DNA from: Chloroflexus sp. Y-396-1 | GTDB lineage: Bacteria > Chloroflexota > Chloroflexia > Chloroflexales > Chloroflexaceae | Direction of reading: 5' to 3' | DNA: 64,000 nucleotides | NCBI RefSeq assembly: GCF_000516515.1 | Contig: NZ_KI911784.1 | Span: 2,016,881 to 2,080,880 of the forward strand | In this document: in pieces, positions 17,474 to 26,367 of the stretch | Layout: every line of letters starts with the position of its first letter | How positions within the stretch are numbered: position 1 is the first letter of the stretch | Position numbers and translations under genes: made by a program | Notes under the pieces: model-generated | Seen by the model: only the letters and a program-made list of their open reading frames with translations | Told to the model about the DNA's origin: nothing | The model's database searches: none

Positions 17474-18071
17474 TGGTGGCCCACCTCTCCAGCATGCGCT
17501 GAATATAACGCCACGAACGCACGTTAGCGCGAACTGCCTCGCGAATCGCATCTTCCAACCATTCCGCTGGATAGCGATCACTGGCAGCCCGCAGCTCTTC
17601 GAGCAGTAACGGCGTTACCAGACCAATGTTTTGTTCGTACAGCTCGATCAAGCTCGGTTGTTCTCCATTCAGTTCGTCAGTCGGCGGTACAATACCACTG
17701 GCCTTGACCTGTTCTGCCCAGGCCCGATTGGCCGAGGTATTGATAAGATACCAGTTGCGAACCCGACCATCTCGCGGTTCGACCAGATGTAACACTGTAC
17801 CCCGCCGTACTGCCGCTACCAGCCCTTCGTCGAGTAATTCTTCAAATGAGCGTAAGGTACTGAGCGCTTGTAATGACCGGCGGAGTACATCGTCGTTCAG
17901 CAAATCTTCCCAACTGAGTCGACGGGGACGGCTGCGAAGGCGACTGATCCGATAGAAAAGGTGCAAGGTGACTTTGAGTTCACTCGGCTTTGTGATCGCC
18001 GGTAACACTTCGGTGAAAAACTCTGGAGGGATACCGATCAGTCGTTCGGTTGTAAAGCCGCTGAACGTCAT
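17361..18071 (-). CDS. DnaD-domain primosome protein
   Basis: A 236-residue protein. The N-terminal 100 residues look like a winged-helix DnaD/DnaB N-domain (ITKPSELKVTLHLFYRI). The C-terminal DnaB_2/DnaD domain at residues 140-205 is clear (IELYEQNIGLVTPLLLEEL ... AIREAVRANVRSWRYIQRML). DnaD helps open origins and recruits the helicase loader, so pairing with the DnaI-like gene is the expected primosome arrangement of Gram-positive type. The last 113 bp encode a basic tail and, in another frame, the start of the loader. First gene of the long minus-strand run. Confidence 0.85.
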   Translation of the reverse strand: MTFSGFTTERLIGIPPEFFTEVLPAITKPSELKVTLHLFYRISRLRSRPRRLSWEDLLNDDVLRRSLQALSTLRSFEELLDEGLVAAVRRGTVLHLVEPRDGRVRNWYLINTSANRAWAEQVKASGIVPPTDELNGEQPSLIELYEQNIGLVTPLLLEELRAASDRYPAEWLEDAIREAVRANVRSWRYIQRMLERWATNGRESAPYHTGRPIDIEKYTSGQLGHLFRRGSDESDL

Positions 18072-18175
18072 AGTCTACCTACCGCCAGGTTACGTCCGGT
18101 CGTGATGTTGCGTTTCATGATACATCCTGGTCGTTCACTGCGCACTCAGTGCTTGACTTTCTGGCGTCAGGATTA

Positions 18176-18300
18176 GTTCGATGTCTGGTGCAAGACCCTA
18201 CGACCACAATGGTGTACCGATACTGGTAATCCATGGTACCACATCTCGACGGTGTTCAGACATCGAACCTGCCTTGCAACAGGTTGTTCGATGTTTCTGG
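18176..18300. repeat. Three copies of a GTTCGATGTCTG motif
   Basis: GTTCGATGTCTG at 18176-18187 is exactly inverted as CAGACATCGAAC at 18257-18268. A near copy, GTTCGATGTTTCTGG, follows at 18286-18300. They may be regulator sites or a long hairpin. Confidence 0.5.
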
Positions 18301-18454
18301 CTTTCGGTCGCATTCGCTAGTCAATGGTAAGCGCATACAATAGCAATCTCTCTTCCACACGCTCTCCCTAAGAGCGCGGGCCTCTGGCCCGCATTGTGCG
18401 GTGCGCCGCTGGAAGCCATTCTTCTTCAAATCTGGACAAAATCTGTGCAATGTA

Positions 18455-18483
18455 TTGACAAAAGCTGTGAAAGGTCATATAAT
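18455..18483 (+). promoter_or_regulatory. Consensus sigma-70-type promoter of the MFS gene
   Basis: TTGACA (18455-18460), a 17-bp spacer, and TATAAT (18478-18483): a perfect match to the housekeeping consensus. Transcription would start near 18490. Confidence 0.85.
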
Positions 18484-18543
18484 TTGCGTAGTTAACCTTT
18501 TGGGTTGCAATCTATCTCATCGAAAAGAATGGGACCATATCCT

Positions 18544-19827
18544 ATGAAATCACGTTCGTCATTAACGTTTATCTTCCTGACAATTTTCATTGACCTACTC
18601 GGCATCGGTATCGTGCTACCGTTGCTGCCCGAATATGTCAAAATTGTTGAACGATCAACATGGCCATGGCTGGCTGAAAATCGCGCCTTGATCGTTGGCG
18701 CCCTGACGGCTTCGTATGCGTTAATGCAGTTTCTCTTTGCCCCAGTTTTAGGTGCCCTCAGTGACCGGTTTGGCCGCCGACCGGTACTGCTGCTCAGCCT
18801 GATGGGTACCGGTTTGAGTTATCTGGTTTTTGCCCTCGCCGAAAATCTGACGTTTCTCGGTGTGGAAACGGTCATCGGCTTGCTGTTTCTAGCCCGTATA
18901 GTTGCCGGTATTATGGGGGCGAGTATCAGTACGGCGCAGGCCTACATTGCCGACGTCACACCACCGAATGAGCGCGCTCGTGGTTTGGGTATGATCGGTG
19001 CAGCTTTCGGCCTCGGTTTTATGCTCGGCCCTGCGTTGGGCGGTCTGCTGGCTAATGTAAGTCTACAGGCTCCTGCTCTTTTCGCGGCGCTGCTCAGCTT
19101 TGCGAATGTGACATTCGGTTTCTTCCGCCTGCCCGAGTCGCTTCCGGCTGACAAGCGGTCACAGGCGCAGAAGCGCAATCTTAACCCAATTAGTCGTCTG
19201 GTGGCAGTTGCCGGTGATGCTCGTGTGCAGCCGTTCATTCTGGGGAGTGTTCTGTTCAACCTGGCCTTCGCCGGTTTACAGAGCAATTTCCCGGTCTATA
19301 GCGATGTGCGGTTTAATTTTAGCCCGCAGCAAAATGCCTTCATTTTCGCTTTCATCGGTCTAATCGCAGTCATTGTTCAGGGTTTTCTCATCAGAAAGCT
19401 GGTCGCTCGTTTTGGCGAAGCCCGCCTGACCATCACCGGTTTAAGTCTGATGGCCATCGGCTTTGCTGCAACCGGACTTGCTACTGCGGGTTGGATGCTC
19501 TTCCCAGCAATCGGTCTGGTAGCATTGGGAAGCGGCATGGTCACCCCCTCACTTACCAGTCTGGTTTCGCAGTCGGTAATGGCTACCGAGCAAGGCTCCA
19601 TCCTAGGTGGGGTACAATCCTTCAACAGCTTGATGATGGTGGTCGGTCCGCTCCTGGCAGGCTTACTGTTTGACCTTCTAGGGCCTGGTGCGCCGTACAT
19701 ATTTGGCGCTGGACTACTAACCGCAGCACTGGTTGTTTTGTTCAGCGCACTGCGCGAGCGGTTCAGTGGACGGTCACAACCAGAAGTTGCAACCATATCT
19801 ACTGAGTCTATGGTAAATGCTGAGTAG
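18544..19827 (+). CDS. MFS transporter, TetA/DHA1-like
   Basis: About 427 residues from the ATG at 18544; ATG 18529 and TTG 18505 are in-frame alternatives. It has twelve hydrophobic segments and the canonical motif A GALSDRFGRRPVLLLSLMG after TM2. The first helix reads FLTIFIDLLGIGIVLPLLPEY, and motif C-like glycine-rich GMIGAAFGLGFMLGPALGG lies in TM5. Drug/proton antiport of the TetA type is the closest description, but the substrate is unknown. It has an exceptionally strong promoter and is followed by an AGGGGCG-type hairpin. It is divergent from the primosome genes. Confidence 0.88.
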   Translation: MKSRSSLTFIFLTIFIDLLGIGIVLPLLPEYVKIVERSTWPWLAENRALIVGALTASYALMQFLFAPVLGALSDRFGRRPVLLLSLMGTGLSYLVFALAENLTFLGVETVIGLLFLARIVAGIMGASISTAQAYIADVTPPNERARGLGMIGAAFGLGFMLGPALGGLLANVSLQAPALFAALLSFANVTFGFFRLPESLPADKRSQAQKRNLNPISRLVAVAGDARVQPFILGSVLFNLAFAGLQSNFPVYSDVRFNFSPQQNAFIFAFIGLIAVIVQGFLIRKLVARFGEARLTITGLSLMAIGFAATGLATAGWMLFPAIGLVALGSGMVTPSLTSLVSQSVMATEQGSILGGVQSFNSLMMVVGPLLAGLLFDLLGPGAPYIFGAGLLTAALVVLFSALRERFSGRSQPEVATISTESMVNAE

Positions 19828-19902
19828 CCTTAACGCTCATGTTGGGGCAAGTAAGCATTGCGTTCCTCTCATGATTACAAGGTTATAGAAGACTGTAGTG
19901 AC

Positions 19903-19930
19903 ATCGGGGCGCACGGTAGTGCGCCCCGAT
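19903..19930. terminator. AGGGGCG-type hairpin (family B, copy 1)
   Basis: A perfect 12-bp stem, ATCGGGGCGCAC-GGTA-GTGCGCCCCGAT, between the convergent MFS and ssb genes. No U-run follows. It is a likely bidirectional terminator and one of four related hairpins in the window. Confidence 0.65.
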
Positions 19931-19997
19931 ACAATTAGGAATGGTCTGACTCGCTCACTGTAGGATGCACGTCAGGAGCTCATTATGTTTCACTGCC

Positions 19998-20384
19998 TTA
20001 CTCATCCTCCTGCTCGTTATCCTGTCTGCCGTTCCCTCCATCAAGGAAGATAACCTCCTCGGCCCGCACGTAAGTCCGTGAGCGAGGTTGACCACTCTCT
20101 TTATCTTGCCAGTTATCTGTCCGTAGACTTCCCATCACCATCACACGTCGCCCCTTTTGCAAATAATTTCCACATACTTCCGCCAACCGCTCCCACGCTT
20201 CCACAGTTGTCCATTCAGTTTCGCTCAGCCGTTTGCCCTGCTCATCAATGCCTGCCGGTCGATTGGTAGCCAGGTTGAAGCGGCAAACGGTGACGCCATT
20301 ACCCACTTGCCGTACCTCTGGATCGGCCCCCAGACGCCCGATCAGCTCTACCCGATTGACCGTACCCCGAAAGCTGCGCATCAT
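19998..20384 (-). CDS. ssb: Single-stranded DNA-binding protein
   Basis: A 128-residue protein with one OB fold: NRVELIGRLGADPEVRQVGNG, FNLATNRP, TEWTTVEAWERLAEVCGNYLQKGRRVMVMGSL. It starts with AGGAGG 3 bp before the ATG. The tail is short and acidic (QDNEQEDE) but lacks the hydrophobic DDIPF-type tip that bacterial SSB proteins use to recruit partners. It may therefore be a second, specialised SSB. It is monocistronic, between an MFS gene (convergent) and the hybrid kinase (divergent). Confidence 0.92.
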   Translation of the reverse strand: MMRSFRGTVNRVELIGRLGADPEVRQVGNGVTVCRFNLATNRPAGIDEQGKRLSETEWTTVEAWERLAEVCGNYLQKGRRVMVMGSLRTDNWQDKESGQPRSRTYVRAEEVIFLDGGNGRQDNEQEDE

Positions 20385-20508
20385 TGTCCTCCTTCATCTA
20401 CGACTTGCCCAATCAATTGCTGGTGTCATAAATAAATCGTAGATAGCGGCCAAAAGTTACACGATCTGTGAGAAAAATTTAAAAACACCCGAAAAGCGCT
20501 GCGCTGAG

Positions 20509-20514
20509 TATAAT
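20509..20514 (+). promoter_or_regulatory. Candidate -10 box overlapping the kinase start region
   Basis: An exact TATAAT whose last two bases are the start of an in-frame ATG (20513). Initiation would fall near 20521, beside the next ATG (20522), suggesting a leaderless mRNA. No good -35 is seen. Confidence 0.35.
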
Positions 20515-20521
20515 GAGAATC

Positions 20522-23500
20522 ATGACGAACCTGTCTGAGTCAACCAATCCGAGCGGACATCCTGGCCTGACATCACCAATTGCGACGATTCTTGCTCTGA
20601 GCAAGACAGTCCTCTCGTCGCTTGATTTAGGTGATGTTTTGCAGCGCGTGCTGGCTGCCACTCGTGAGCTGAGCGAAGCCGATGTGGTCTCGATCTGGTT
20701 GCTCGATGAGCAAGGCGAATGGTTGACAACAGCGGCAACGTTGGGTCTTGAAAGCCGGACGGATTATGAGCGAACTTTCCGCCTGCGGCTTGGCGAAGGG
20801 GTGGCTGGCTGGGCTGTTGCCAATCGCCAGATTCTCCAGCTCACCGATCCGGCGAATGATCCTCGTTACGTACAGCAGCTTGACCGGCATCCATCAGCGA
20901 TTCTGGCTATTCCTCTGATTGTGCGCGATCGTTGCTGCGGTGCGCTCAGTCTGGCTCGGTTTACAGGGGCAGAACCGTTCAGCCAGGAACTGATTGAGAC
21001 AATCTCGATCTTTGCCGATCAGGCAGCGATTGCCATCGATAACGCCAATACTGCCCAGATTCTGCGTCGGGCAACGACCCGCGAACGGATTTTGCTCGCC
21101 AGTATGACCAGTAATGATCCTATTGCTGGCATACAACACGAGCTGACCGCCGTTTTGGGTGTTAGGCCGCAACTGATTACCAGCGCCGCCAATGGTGCAA
21201 TGTTCGATGATACCGGTCACCCTGTCACCGCTCAGGACTTTGAGCGTTGGCGGCGCGATGGCGCGTTGATCGTAGATATGCGCTTCGATGGCTTACCGGC
21301 CTGGCTGGTAGCATCGATTCCAGGTCACTACTGGACTCACGGCGACGCCGATCTGCTGGCGTTTGCTGCCGGTCAGATAATGTATGCCCGTCAGCGGGTA
21401 TACGAACGGCGGCTACAGATTCGATCTGAAGCGTTGCACCGCCTGGTGGCACTGACCAATGCTCGTATCGATCAGGTCAGTGTTCTCGATGAAATACTCG
21501 TGGAACTTCAGCGTTTTATCAATTTCGATTCCGCCTGTATTTTCGTCGTTCATGATGAAGAATATGTGCGCTTACTTGCCCAGCGTGGTCTACGGTCGAA
21601 CTTCGATCAAGTAGCCCTTTACGCCGGACCGGGTTCGCTGATCAACGAACTGCGGCGTTTAGGAACAGCAATGTACCATCCTGACGTGCAAAAGCTGCCG
21701 AACTGGCAAAAGGTGCCCGATAGTGACATCATTCGTTCGTGGATTGGGGTTCCTCTGCAAGTCGATCAGGCAACGATTGGAGTGCTAACGATTGACAAAT
21801 GGACGCCTGACGCCTTTACAGCGGAAGATATTGCCACTGCGCAGATGTTTGGTGAACAGATTGCAGTAGTAATTAATAATGTCCGGCTACTGCGTGAAGC
21901 TCAAGAGCGTGCACGTCAGTTTCAGGTTCTCCAGCAATTTACCGTGCGAATTGGTACGCTACGCGAGATCGATCAGTTGCTCCAGGAGGCAGCCCAACTC
22001 TTGCACGAATCGTTCGGTTATTATCAGGTCTTGATCTGTGTTATCGTCGAAAATTCCCTGGAAGTGCGTGCAGCCTGTGGTCAGCTCAGGCTCGATCCAC
22101 AGACGTTTCCCCCGCGACCGGTGACGGTTGGCATTAGTGGTTGGGTTATTCAGCATCGTCAACCCGCTATTGTGAACGACGTTAAACGTGATTCGCGATA
22201 TGTCCATCATCCTAGCTTACCGGCTACGGCTGCCGAAATGATCGTACCCATCCTGGTTGACGAGCATGTCTTTGGGATCATCATCATTGAGAGTGCTGTA
22301 AGGGGTATCTTTGGTCAGGGCGATCTTGAACTGGTGATGGCGATGGCGCATCTGATCGGTGTCACTATCACCAATCTCGCCCATGACGCTGAATTACAGC
22401 GAGTCCGTGAACAATTAATTGAACGTGATCGATTGCGTGCACTTGGTGAATTGTCGAGTGGTGTGGCTCACGATTTCAATAATTTACTGACGAGTATCCT
22501 CGGTCATGTTCAATTACTGCTCGATGAAACCGATGATCCTCATCTCGAAGAAGGTTTGCGTGCGATAGAATTAGCTGCGCTTGATGGCACTGCCACCGTC
22601 AGACGGTTGCAAGGCTTTGCCCAAACCAGTCGCTCGACGCCGGACAGTGCGGTTGATCTGAATCGGGTCGTCGAAGAGAGTCTGGCGCTCACCCGACCAC
22701 GTTGGCGTGATGAGGCGCAGAGCCGTGGTAAGCTTATCGCGGTGCATACCGAGCTAGACCCGCTGCCGTTAATTGCCGGTGATGCACCGGCGCTACGTGA
22801 ACTGGTGATCAACCTCATCCTGAACGCAATTGATGCCATGCCGGATGGTGGCGCGATCACGCTGCGCACAGCGCTCGCTCCAGCACGATTGTTAGGTGAA
22901 GCCGCCGTTATGCTGGAAGTGCAAGATAACGGTATCGGTATTGATCCATCCCTTCACGAGAAAATCTTTGCGCCGTTCTTCTCGACCAAAGGTGCCCGCG
23001 GTACTGGAATGGGATTGGCAATTGTACGTGGTATTGTACAGCAACACGGTGGGCGGATCGAGCTAGAGAGTGCACCTGGCGCAGGAGCACGCTTTCGGGT
23101 TTTGTTGCCGATTGGTACACCACCGGTAGTTGAGCAGACGCAACGACCGTCTACCAGCGCATCGACCCTTCGCATTCTAGTCATTGATGATGAGGACGCA
23201 GTTCGTACCGTGTTGGTGCGCATTTTGCAACGGATCGGCCACCATGTTGATGCTTTTGCCTCCGGTGAGGATGCGCTGGCGGGGTTCAACGCCGGTCAGT
23301 ATCAGCTTGTCTGTGCCGATCTTGGGATGCCAGGTCTATCGGGATGGGACGTTGCTGCCCAGATTCGCCGCATTGATCCGTTGGTACGCATTGTGCTGGT
23401 AACCGGCTGGAGTGAGCAGATTGATCGTCATGAAGCGCGCTTGCGCGGGATTGATGCGATATTATCGAAACCGTTTACCATTCAACAAGTACAGACCCTG

Positions 23501-23530
23501 TTAGCCGAATTATTTCATAGCGAGCACTAG
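20522..23530 (+). CDS. Hybrid sensor histidine kinase with three GAF domains and a C-terminal receiver
   Basis: About 1002 residues, no TM segment. GAF1 lies near 20-185, GAF2 near 300-460, and GAF3 near 475-635. The HisKA domain follows with H-box ELSSGVAHDFNNLL (His about 650). The HATPase has N-box LILNAIDAM, G1 DNGIGID, and G2 GTGMGLAIV. The receiver domain (about 885-1000) has DDE and phospho-acceptor Asp about 933 in CADLGMPG. It should autophosphorylate and pass phosphate to its own receiver. There is no separate output regulator nearby. Neither candidate ATG (20513, 20522) has a ribosome site; see the -10 box. Only 3 bp separate its stop from the next gene. Confidence 0.9.
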   Translation: MTNLSESTNPSGHPGLTSPIATILALSKTVLSSLDLGDVLQRVLAATRELSEADVVSIWLLDEQGEWLTTAATLGLESRTDYERTFRLRLGEGVAGWAVANRQILQLTDPANDPRYVQQLDRHPSAILAIPLIVRDRCCGALSLARFTGAEPFSQELIETISIFADQAAIAIDNANTAQILRRATTRERILLASMTSNDPIAGIQHELTAVLGVRPQLITSAANGAMFDDTGHPVTAQDFERWRRDGALIVDMRFDGLPAWLVASIPGHYWTHGDADLLAFAAGQIMYARQRVYERRLQIRSEALHRLVALTNARIDQVSVLDEILVELQRFINFDSACIFVVHDEEYVRLLAQRGLRSNFDQVALYAGPGSLINELRRLGTAMYHPDVQKLPNWQKVPDSDIIRSWIGVPLQVDQATIGVLTIDKWTPDAFTAEDIATAQMFGEQIAVVINNVRLLREAQERARQFQVLQQFTVRIGTLREIDQLLQEAAQLLHESFGYYQVLICVIVENSLEVRAACGQLRLDPQTFPPRPVTVGISGWVIQHRQPAIVNDVKRDSRYVHHPSLPATAAEMIVPILVDEHVFGIIIIESAVRGIFGQGDLELVMAMAHLIGVTITNLAHDAELQRVREQLIERDRLRALGELSSGVAHDFNNLLTSILGHVQLLLDETDDPHLEEGLRAIELAALDGTATVRRLQGFAQTSRSTPDSAVDLNRVVEESLALTRPRWRDEAQSRGKLIAVHTELDPLPLIAGDAPALRELVINLILNAIDAMPDGGAITLRTALAPARLLGEAAVMLEVQDNGIGIDPSLHEKIFAPFFSTKGARGTGMGLAIVRGIVQQHGGRIELESAPGAGARFRVLLPIGTPPVVEQTQRPSTSASTLRILVIDDEDAVRTVLVRILQRIGHHVDAFASGEDALAGFNAGQYQLVCADLGMPGLSGWDVAAQIRRIDPLVRIVLVTGWSEQIDRHEARLRGIDAILSKPFTIQQVQTLLAELFHSEH

Positions 23531-23533
23531 TCC

Positions 23534-24040
23534 ATGATCCGATGGTTCTGGAAATCTTGCGTCTCTTTGTTCGGTTGGCTGGTCAGTATGGGGGGGATCG
23601 TGGGTGCGGCAACCCTATGGGCAACCGCACAACCATTACCGGAGTCGACCGTTCTGAGCGCTGATGCTTTGATAATCGCCGCCGCTGGTATCGATGTGGA
23701 AACGATAGCGCAAGTGCGCGATTTGTTAGCGGCTGAGGCAGTGAGGTATGCCTACCTGGCCGGATCGCAAGCGAACCTAGTGGCTACAGACCTCATCCAT
23801 AACGGTGTTGTTGCTGAACGACTACGGCTCCTCGACAACTCAGCGACATTGTTAGCGACAGCTCGCGCCGATGGATGCCGGCGTCTGATTGTGGTGGCTC
23901 CGTATGGGCAGCAACTGGCCCTAGTTCGTCAGGCTCAAACAATGGGCTTCACGGTGATGGCCCTTACAGGTGATCGATCACCCCAGCCTGGCGAATGGCT
24001 GTGGGCAACAGTTATGTACTGGCAGACATTGCTGCACTGA
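23534..24040 (+). CDS. Membrane-anchored hypothetical protein
   Basis: A 168-residue protein not recognised as a known family. The N-terminus is a signal anchor (CVSLFGWLVSMGGIVGAATLW). The rest is a soluble alpha/beta-looking domain with ADALIIAAAGIDVETIAQVRDLL and CRRLIVVAPYGQQLALV, faintly like DUF218/YdcF but without its key residues. It starts 3 bp after the kinase stop, so it is translated with it, and could supply an extracytoplasmic input. Function unknown. Confidence 0.6.
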   Translation: MIRWFWKSCVSLFGWLVSMGGIVGAATLWATAQPLPESTVLSADALIIAAAGIDVETIAQVRDLLAAEAVRYAYLAGSQANLVATDLIHNGVVAERLRLLDNSATLLATARADGCRRLIVVAPYGQQLALVRQAQTMGFTVMALTGDRSPQPGEWLWATVMYWQTLLH

Positions 24041-24244
24041 ACGTGCGTATCAGCTTCCTACACTGTATCTGATAAATACCTGTCTGGCAGAATACGCGCC
24101 GGTAACAGATAACGATAGGCATATTCTTTGTCGGAATGTATTTTTTTTCTGCGGAACGTTTAACACTCAAACATCAGTTCATGGTTTTACGTAAGCGATA
24201 TTTCGCATAATAGAGCAACAAATTGGTGTGCTTGTTGATAGTTC

Positions 24245-24273
24245 TTGACAAATAGCGAAAGATATATTACTAT
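24245..24273 (+). promoter_or_regulatory. Promoter of the NlpC/P60 gene
   Basis: TTGACA (24245-24250), 17-bp spacer, TACTAT (24268-24273). Start expected near 24280, leaving a leader of about 210 nt. Confidence 0.6.
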
Positions 24274-24403
24274 TTCGATACCTTTGCGACGCTACGCTGT
24301 GCTACTGCATATGTTCTACGACACAGTGTGAACGCCGATAAGAAGCTGAAGTGTGACTGATACATTGCTGATAAGGCCCATTCAGTCGGCTTCGCTTCCT
24401 AAC

Positions 24404-24470
24404 CTGCCAATCTCCAGTACCACCAGGTGCGTGGTCGTGGTGCAAAACCCGTACACTGGCCGGTTGGCAG
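24404..24470 (+). promoter_or_regulatory. Nested stem structure in the leader of the NlpC/P60 gene
   Basis: Three nested pairings in order: CTGCCAA (24404-24410) with TTGGCAG (24464-24470), CCAG (24414-24417) with CTGG (24456-24459), and ACCAC (24419-24423) with GTGGT (24437-24441). The structure ends just before the ribosome site (GAGGAAAG). It is a candidate cis-regulatory RNA. I could not match it to the ydaO (cyclic di-AMP) riboswitch. Confidence 0.35.
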
Positions 24471-24492
24471 CGAGAAAGAGGAAAGACGCTCC

Positions 24493-26100
24493 ATGATTGA
24501 GCTAAAACAAGATCGCTCGGCTGACCTACTCCCATTGGAACTTCAACGTCTTCGCGAACGTGCAGTTCACTATCGGAGTAGGTATATACGACAGTCGCGA
24601 CCGTTTGCGACCATCGCTTCCCTAATCCCTTCTGCATCAGAGCTTCAAAGCAGGTTTCGCCAGCTTCCTACCCGCTATCTCCTTCATGCAGTGGTAATAC
24701 TCCTCTTTCCGGTTGCTTTGTTGTTAGGGCAATTGCCATTACGACCGGTAAAACCAGCCGTGATGGCACCGACAAGAGCACCGGCAGAAATTAGTGGTGC
24801 GGTACCGATCATTATTCCCGGTCCACTCAATCTTGATAGACGCCGAGATGGTGAGGTGGTGGGCGATCCACCACTTGACGTCGATGAGGCATTACCGGTA
24901 CCGCTCACCATCCTCTCGCGCAGTGAAATCAATGCACCGCTCATCGTGCCGGCAACCGTAACCGCCGATATTGCAAAAGTTCGGAACGGTCCTGGTTTGA
25001 ATTACGATGATATAGCGCGCCTTCCGGCTGGTACCACGATTGAGGTCGTCGGTCGTTATGGGGAATGGTTGCGCTTCCGTACTACCGATGATCCCACGCT
25101 GCGCTGGATTGCGGCCGAGCTGGTTGATCTGCCTGAAGCGGTTTTTTACAACCTCAAACCGGTCGCCGAGGCCGATATTCCACCGCCGCCGCCGCCGCGC
25201 GTGGCGACCGTGCAGGAAGATGGGCTGAACCTTCGTGATGGCCCTGGTACCAATTACGTGAGTATGAAGAAGCTCTCTGCCGGGCAGGAGCTGAATCTGG
25301 TCGAGCAGTATAACGGCTGGTTCCTGGTTGAGACCGGCGGCTTATACGGTTGGGTGACCTCAGAGTTCCTCGCTATCGCGCCGGGTGTGGTTGAACGAGT
25401 TCCGGTTGCGGCCTCTATTCCCGATCCTAACCCACCGCTCGTCGGCGCCGTGCTGGAAAATTCGGTCAATTTGCGTAAAGGTCCTGGTTCTGCCTATGAG
25501 CGTATTGGTGCCGTTAATGCCGGTACCGAGGTAAAACTGCTTGCCCGACATAAGGACTGGTATCGGGTTGAGCTGGCCAACGGTACGAAAGCTTGGATCT
25601 ACGCCGAACTGTTAAAGGTCACACCAATGGCAGCCCGGCGGGTTCCATACACCAACGACATTCCGGCTTTACCGAATCGCAGTCGATTGGCGAACACCGG
25701 TCCGGTCAATATCCCGGCTAGTGGGGATGTGGCTAGCTATGCGGTTCAGTTCGTTGGTTATCGCTACGTATGGGGAGGCGCCAGTCCGCGTACTGGTTTC
25801 GATTGCAGCGGTCTCACTTCGTATGTCTACCGACAGTTTGGTGTGAATTTACCGCGTACTGCTGCTTCTCAGTTTAATACTCGTTATGGAGCGGTGATTA
25901 GTAGTTTGAACAATCTGGCGCCTGGCGATCTGTTGTTCTACGCAACCGGCAGGTCGCGTGGAATTTCTCATGTGGCGATTTACATCGGCAATGGTCAGAT
26001 GGTGCATGCGATGTCACCAGCCTATGGTGTGCAGATCTCCAGTATTTGGGGGTCTTACTGGACGAGTCGTTTTGTTGGTGCGCTCAGACCATACCGCTAG
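24493..26100 (+). CDS. Secreted cell-wall hydrolase: three SH3b domains plus NlpC/P60
   Basis: A 535-residue protein from the ATG at 24493 (GAGGAAAG upstream). A single TM/signal anchor (LHAVVILLFPVALLLGQLPL, about residues 60-80) leads to three SH3b repeats near 155-215, 238-295 and 315-375, each with an (L/V)RxGPGxxY motif. The C-terminal NlpC/P60 domain (about 405-535) has FDCSGLTSYVY with catalytic Cys438, SHVAIYIGNG (His), and MVHAMS. It should cut peptide stems of peptidoglycan (gamma-D-Glu-diamino acid bond). A long structured leader suggests post-transcriptional control. Confidence 0.92.
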   Translation: MIELKQDRSADLLPLELQRLRERAVHYRSRYIRQSRPFATIASLIPSASELQSRFRQLPTRYLLHAVVILLFPVALLLGQLPLRPVKPAVMAPTRAPAEISGAVPIIIPGPLNLDRRRDGEVVGDPPLDVDEALPVPLTILSRSEINAPLIVPATVTADIAKVRNGPGLNYDDIARLPAGTTIEVVGRYGEWLRFRTTDDPTLRWIAAELVDLPEAVFYNLKPVAEADIPPPPPPRVATVQEDGLNLRDGPGTNYVSMKKLSAGQELNLVEQYNGWFLVETGGLYGWVTSEFLAIAPGVVERVPVAASIPDPNPPLVGAVLENSVNLRKGPGSAYERIGAVNAGTEVKLLARHKDWYRVELANGTKAWIYAELLKVTPMAARRVPYTNDIPALPNRSRLANTGPVNIPASGDVASYAVQFVGYRYVWGGASPRTGFDCSGLTSYVYRQFGVNLPRTAASQFNTRYGAVISSLNNLAPGDLLFYATGRSRGISHVAIYIGNGQMVHAMSPAYGVQISSIWGSYWTSRFVGALRPYR

Positions 26101-26127
26101 GTGCACATAACCGATGCCGAGATGATG

Positions 26128-26158
26128 AATAGGGGCGGGTTTCGGACCCGCCCCTATT
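26128..26158. terminator. AGGGGCG-type hairpin (family B, copy 2)
   Basis: A perfect 13-bp stem, AATAGGGGCGGGT-TTCGG-ACCCGCCCCTATT, 28 bp after the NlpC/P60 stop. The loop is TTCGG, giving a very stable hairpin. Likely terminator; no U-tract follows. Confidence 0.75.
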
Positions 26159-26367
26159 GTGTTCTGAAACCCCTGATCATGAGAAGTATCATTCTCAAGC
26201 TAGCCCCCTACAAGTGGGGGTAGAACCTGCCTCTCCCCTCACGCCTCTTTCCTTCATCACCACTGCTAAGGAGTGAAAGAAGGTTGAACAGCCTTGCATG
26301 TGGCATTTGTGTGAACCGGATCAATCCTCCTACGCCGGGTTTCTAACCGATGAGGAGTGGAATCCTA

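Larger units (their letters stand above)
18072..18543. other. Divergent intergenic region with inverted repeats
   Basis: No gene is seen. It contains a 12-bp inverted repeat (18176-18187 with 18257-18268) plus a third, imperfect copy of the motif at 18286-18300. There is also a small hairpin GCGGGCC-TCT-GGCCCGC (18376-18392) and the MFS promoter at 18455-18483. Confidence 0.55.
24041..24492. other. Intergenic region with promoter and structured leader
   Basis: No gene is supported. The first 200 bp hold nothing recognisable. A promoter at 24245-24273 and a 210-nt leader with nested stems precede the NlpC/P60 gene. Confidence 0.5.

Noticed and set aside
24280-24492. ydaO cyclic di-AMP riboswitch
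   Set aside because: The conserved ydaO blocks could not be found by eye, so only a generic structured leader is claimed.
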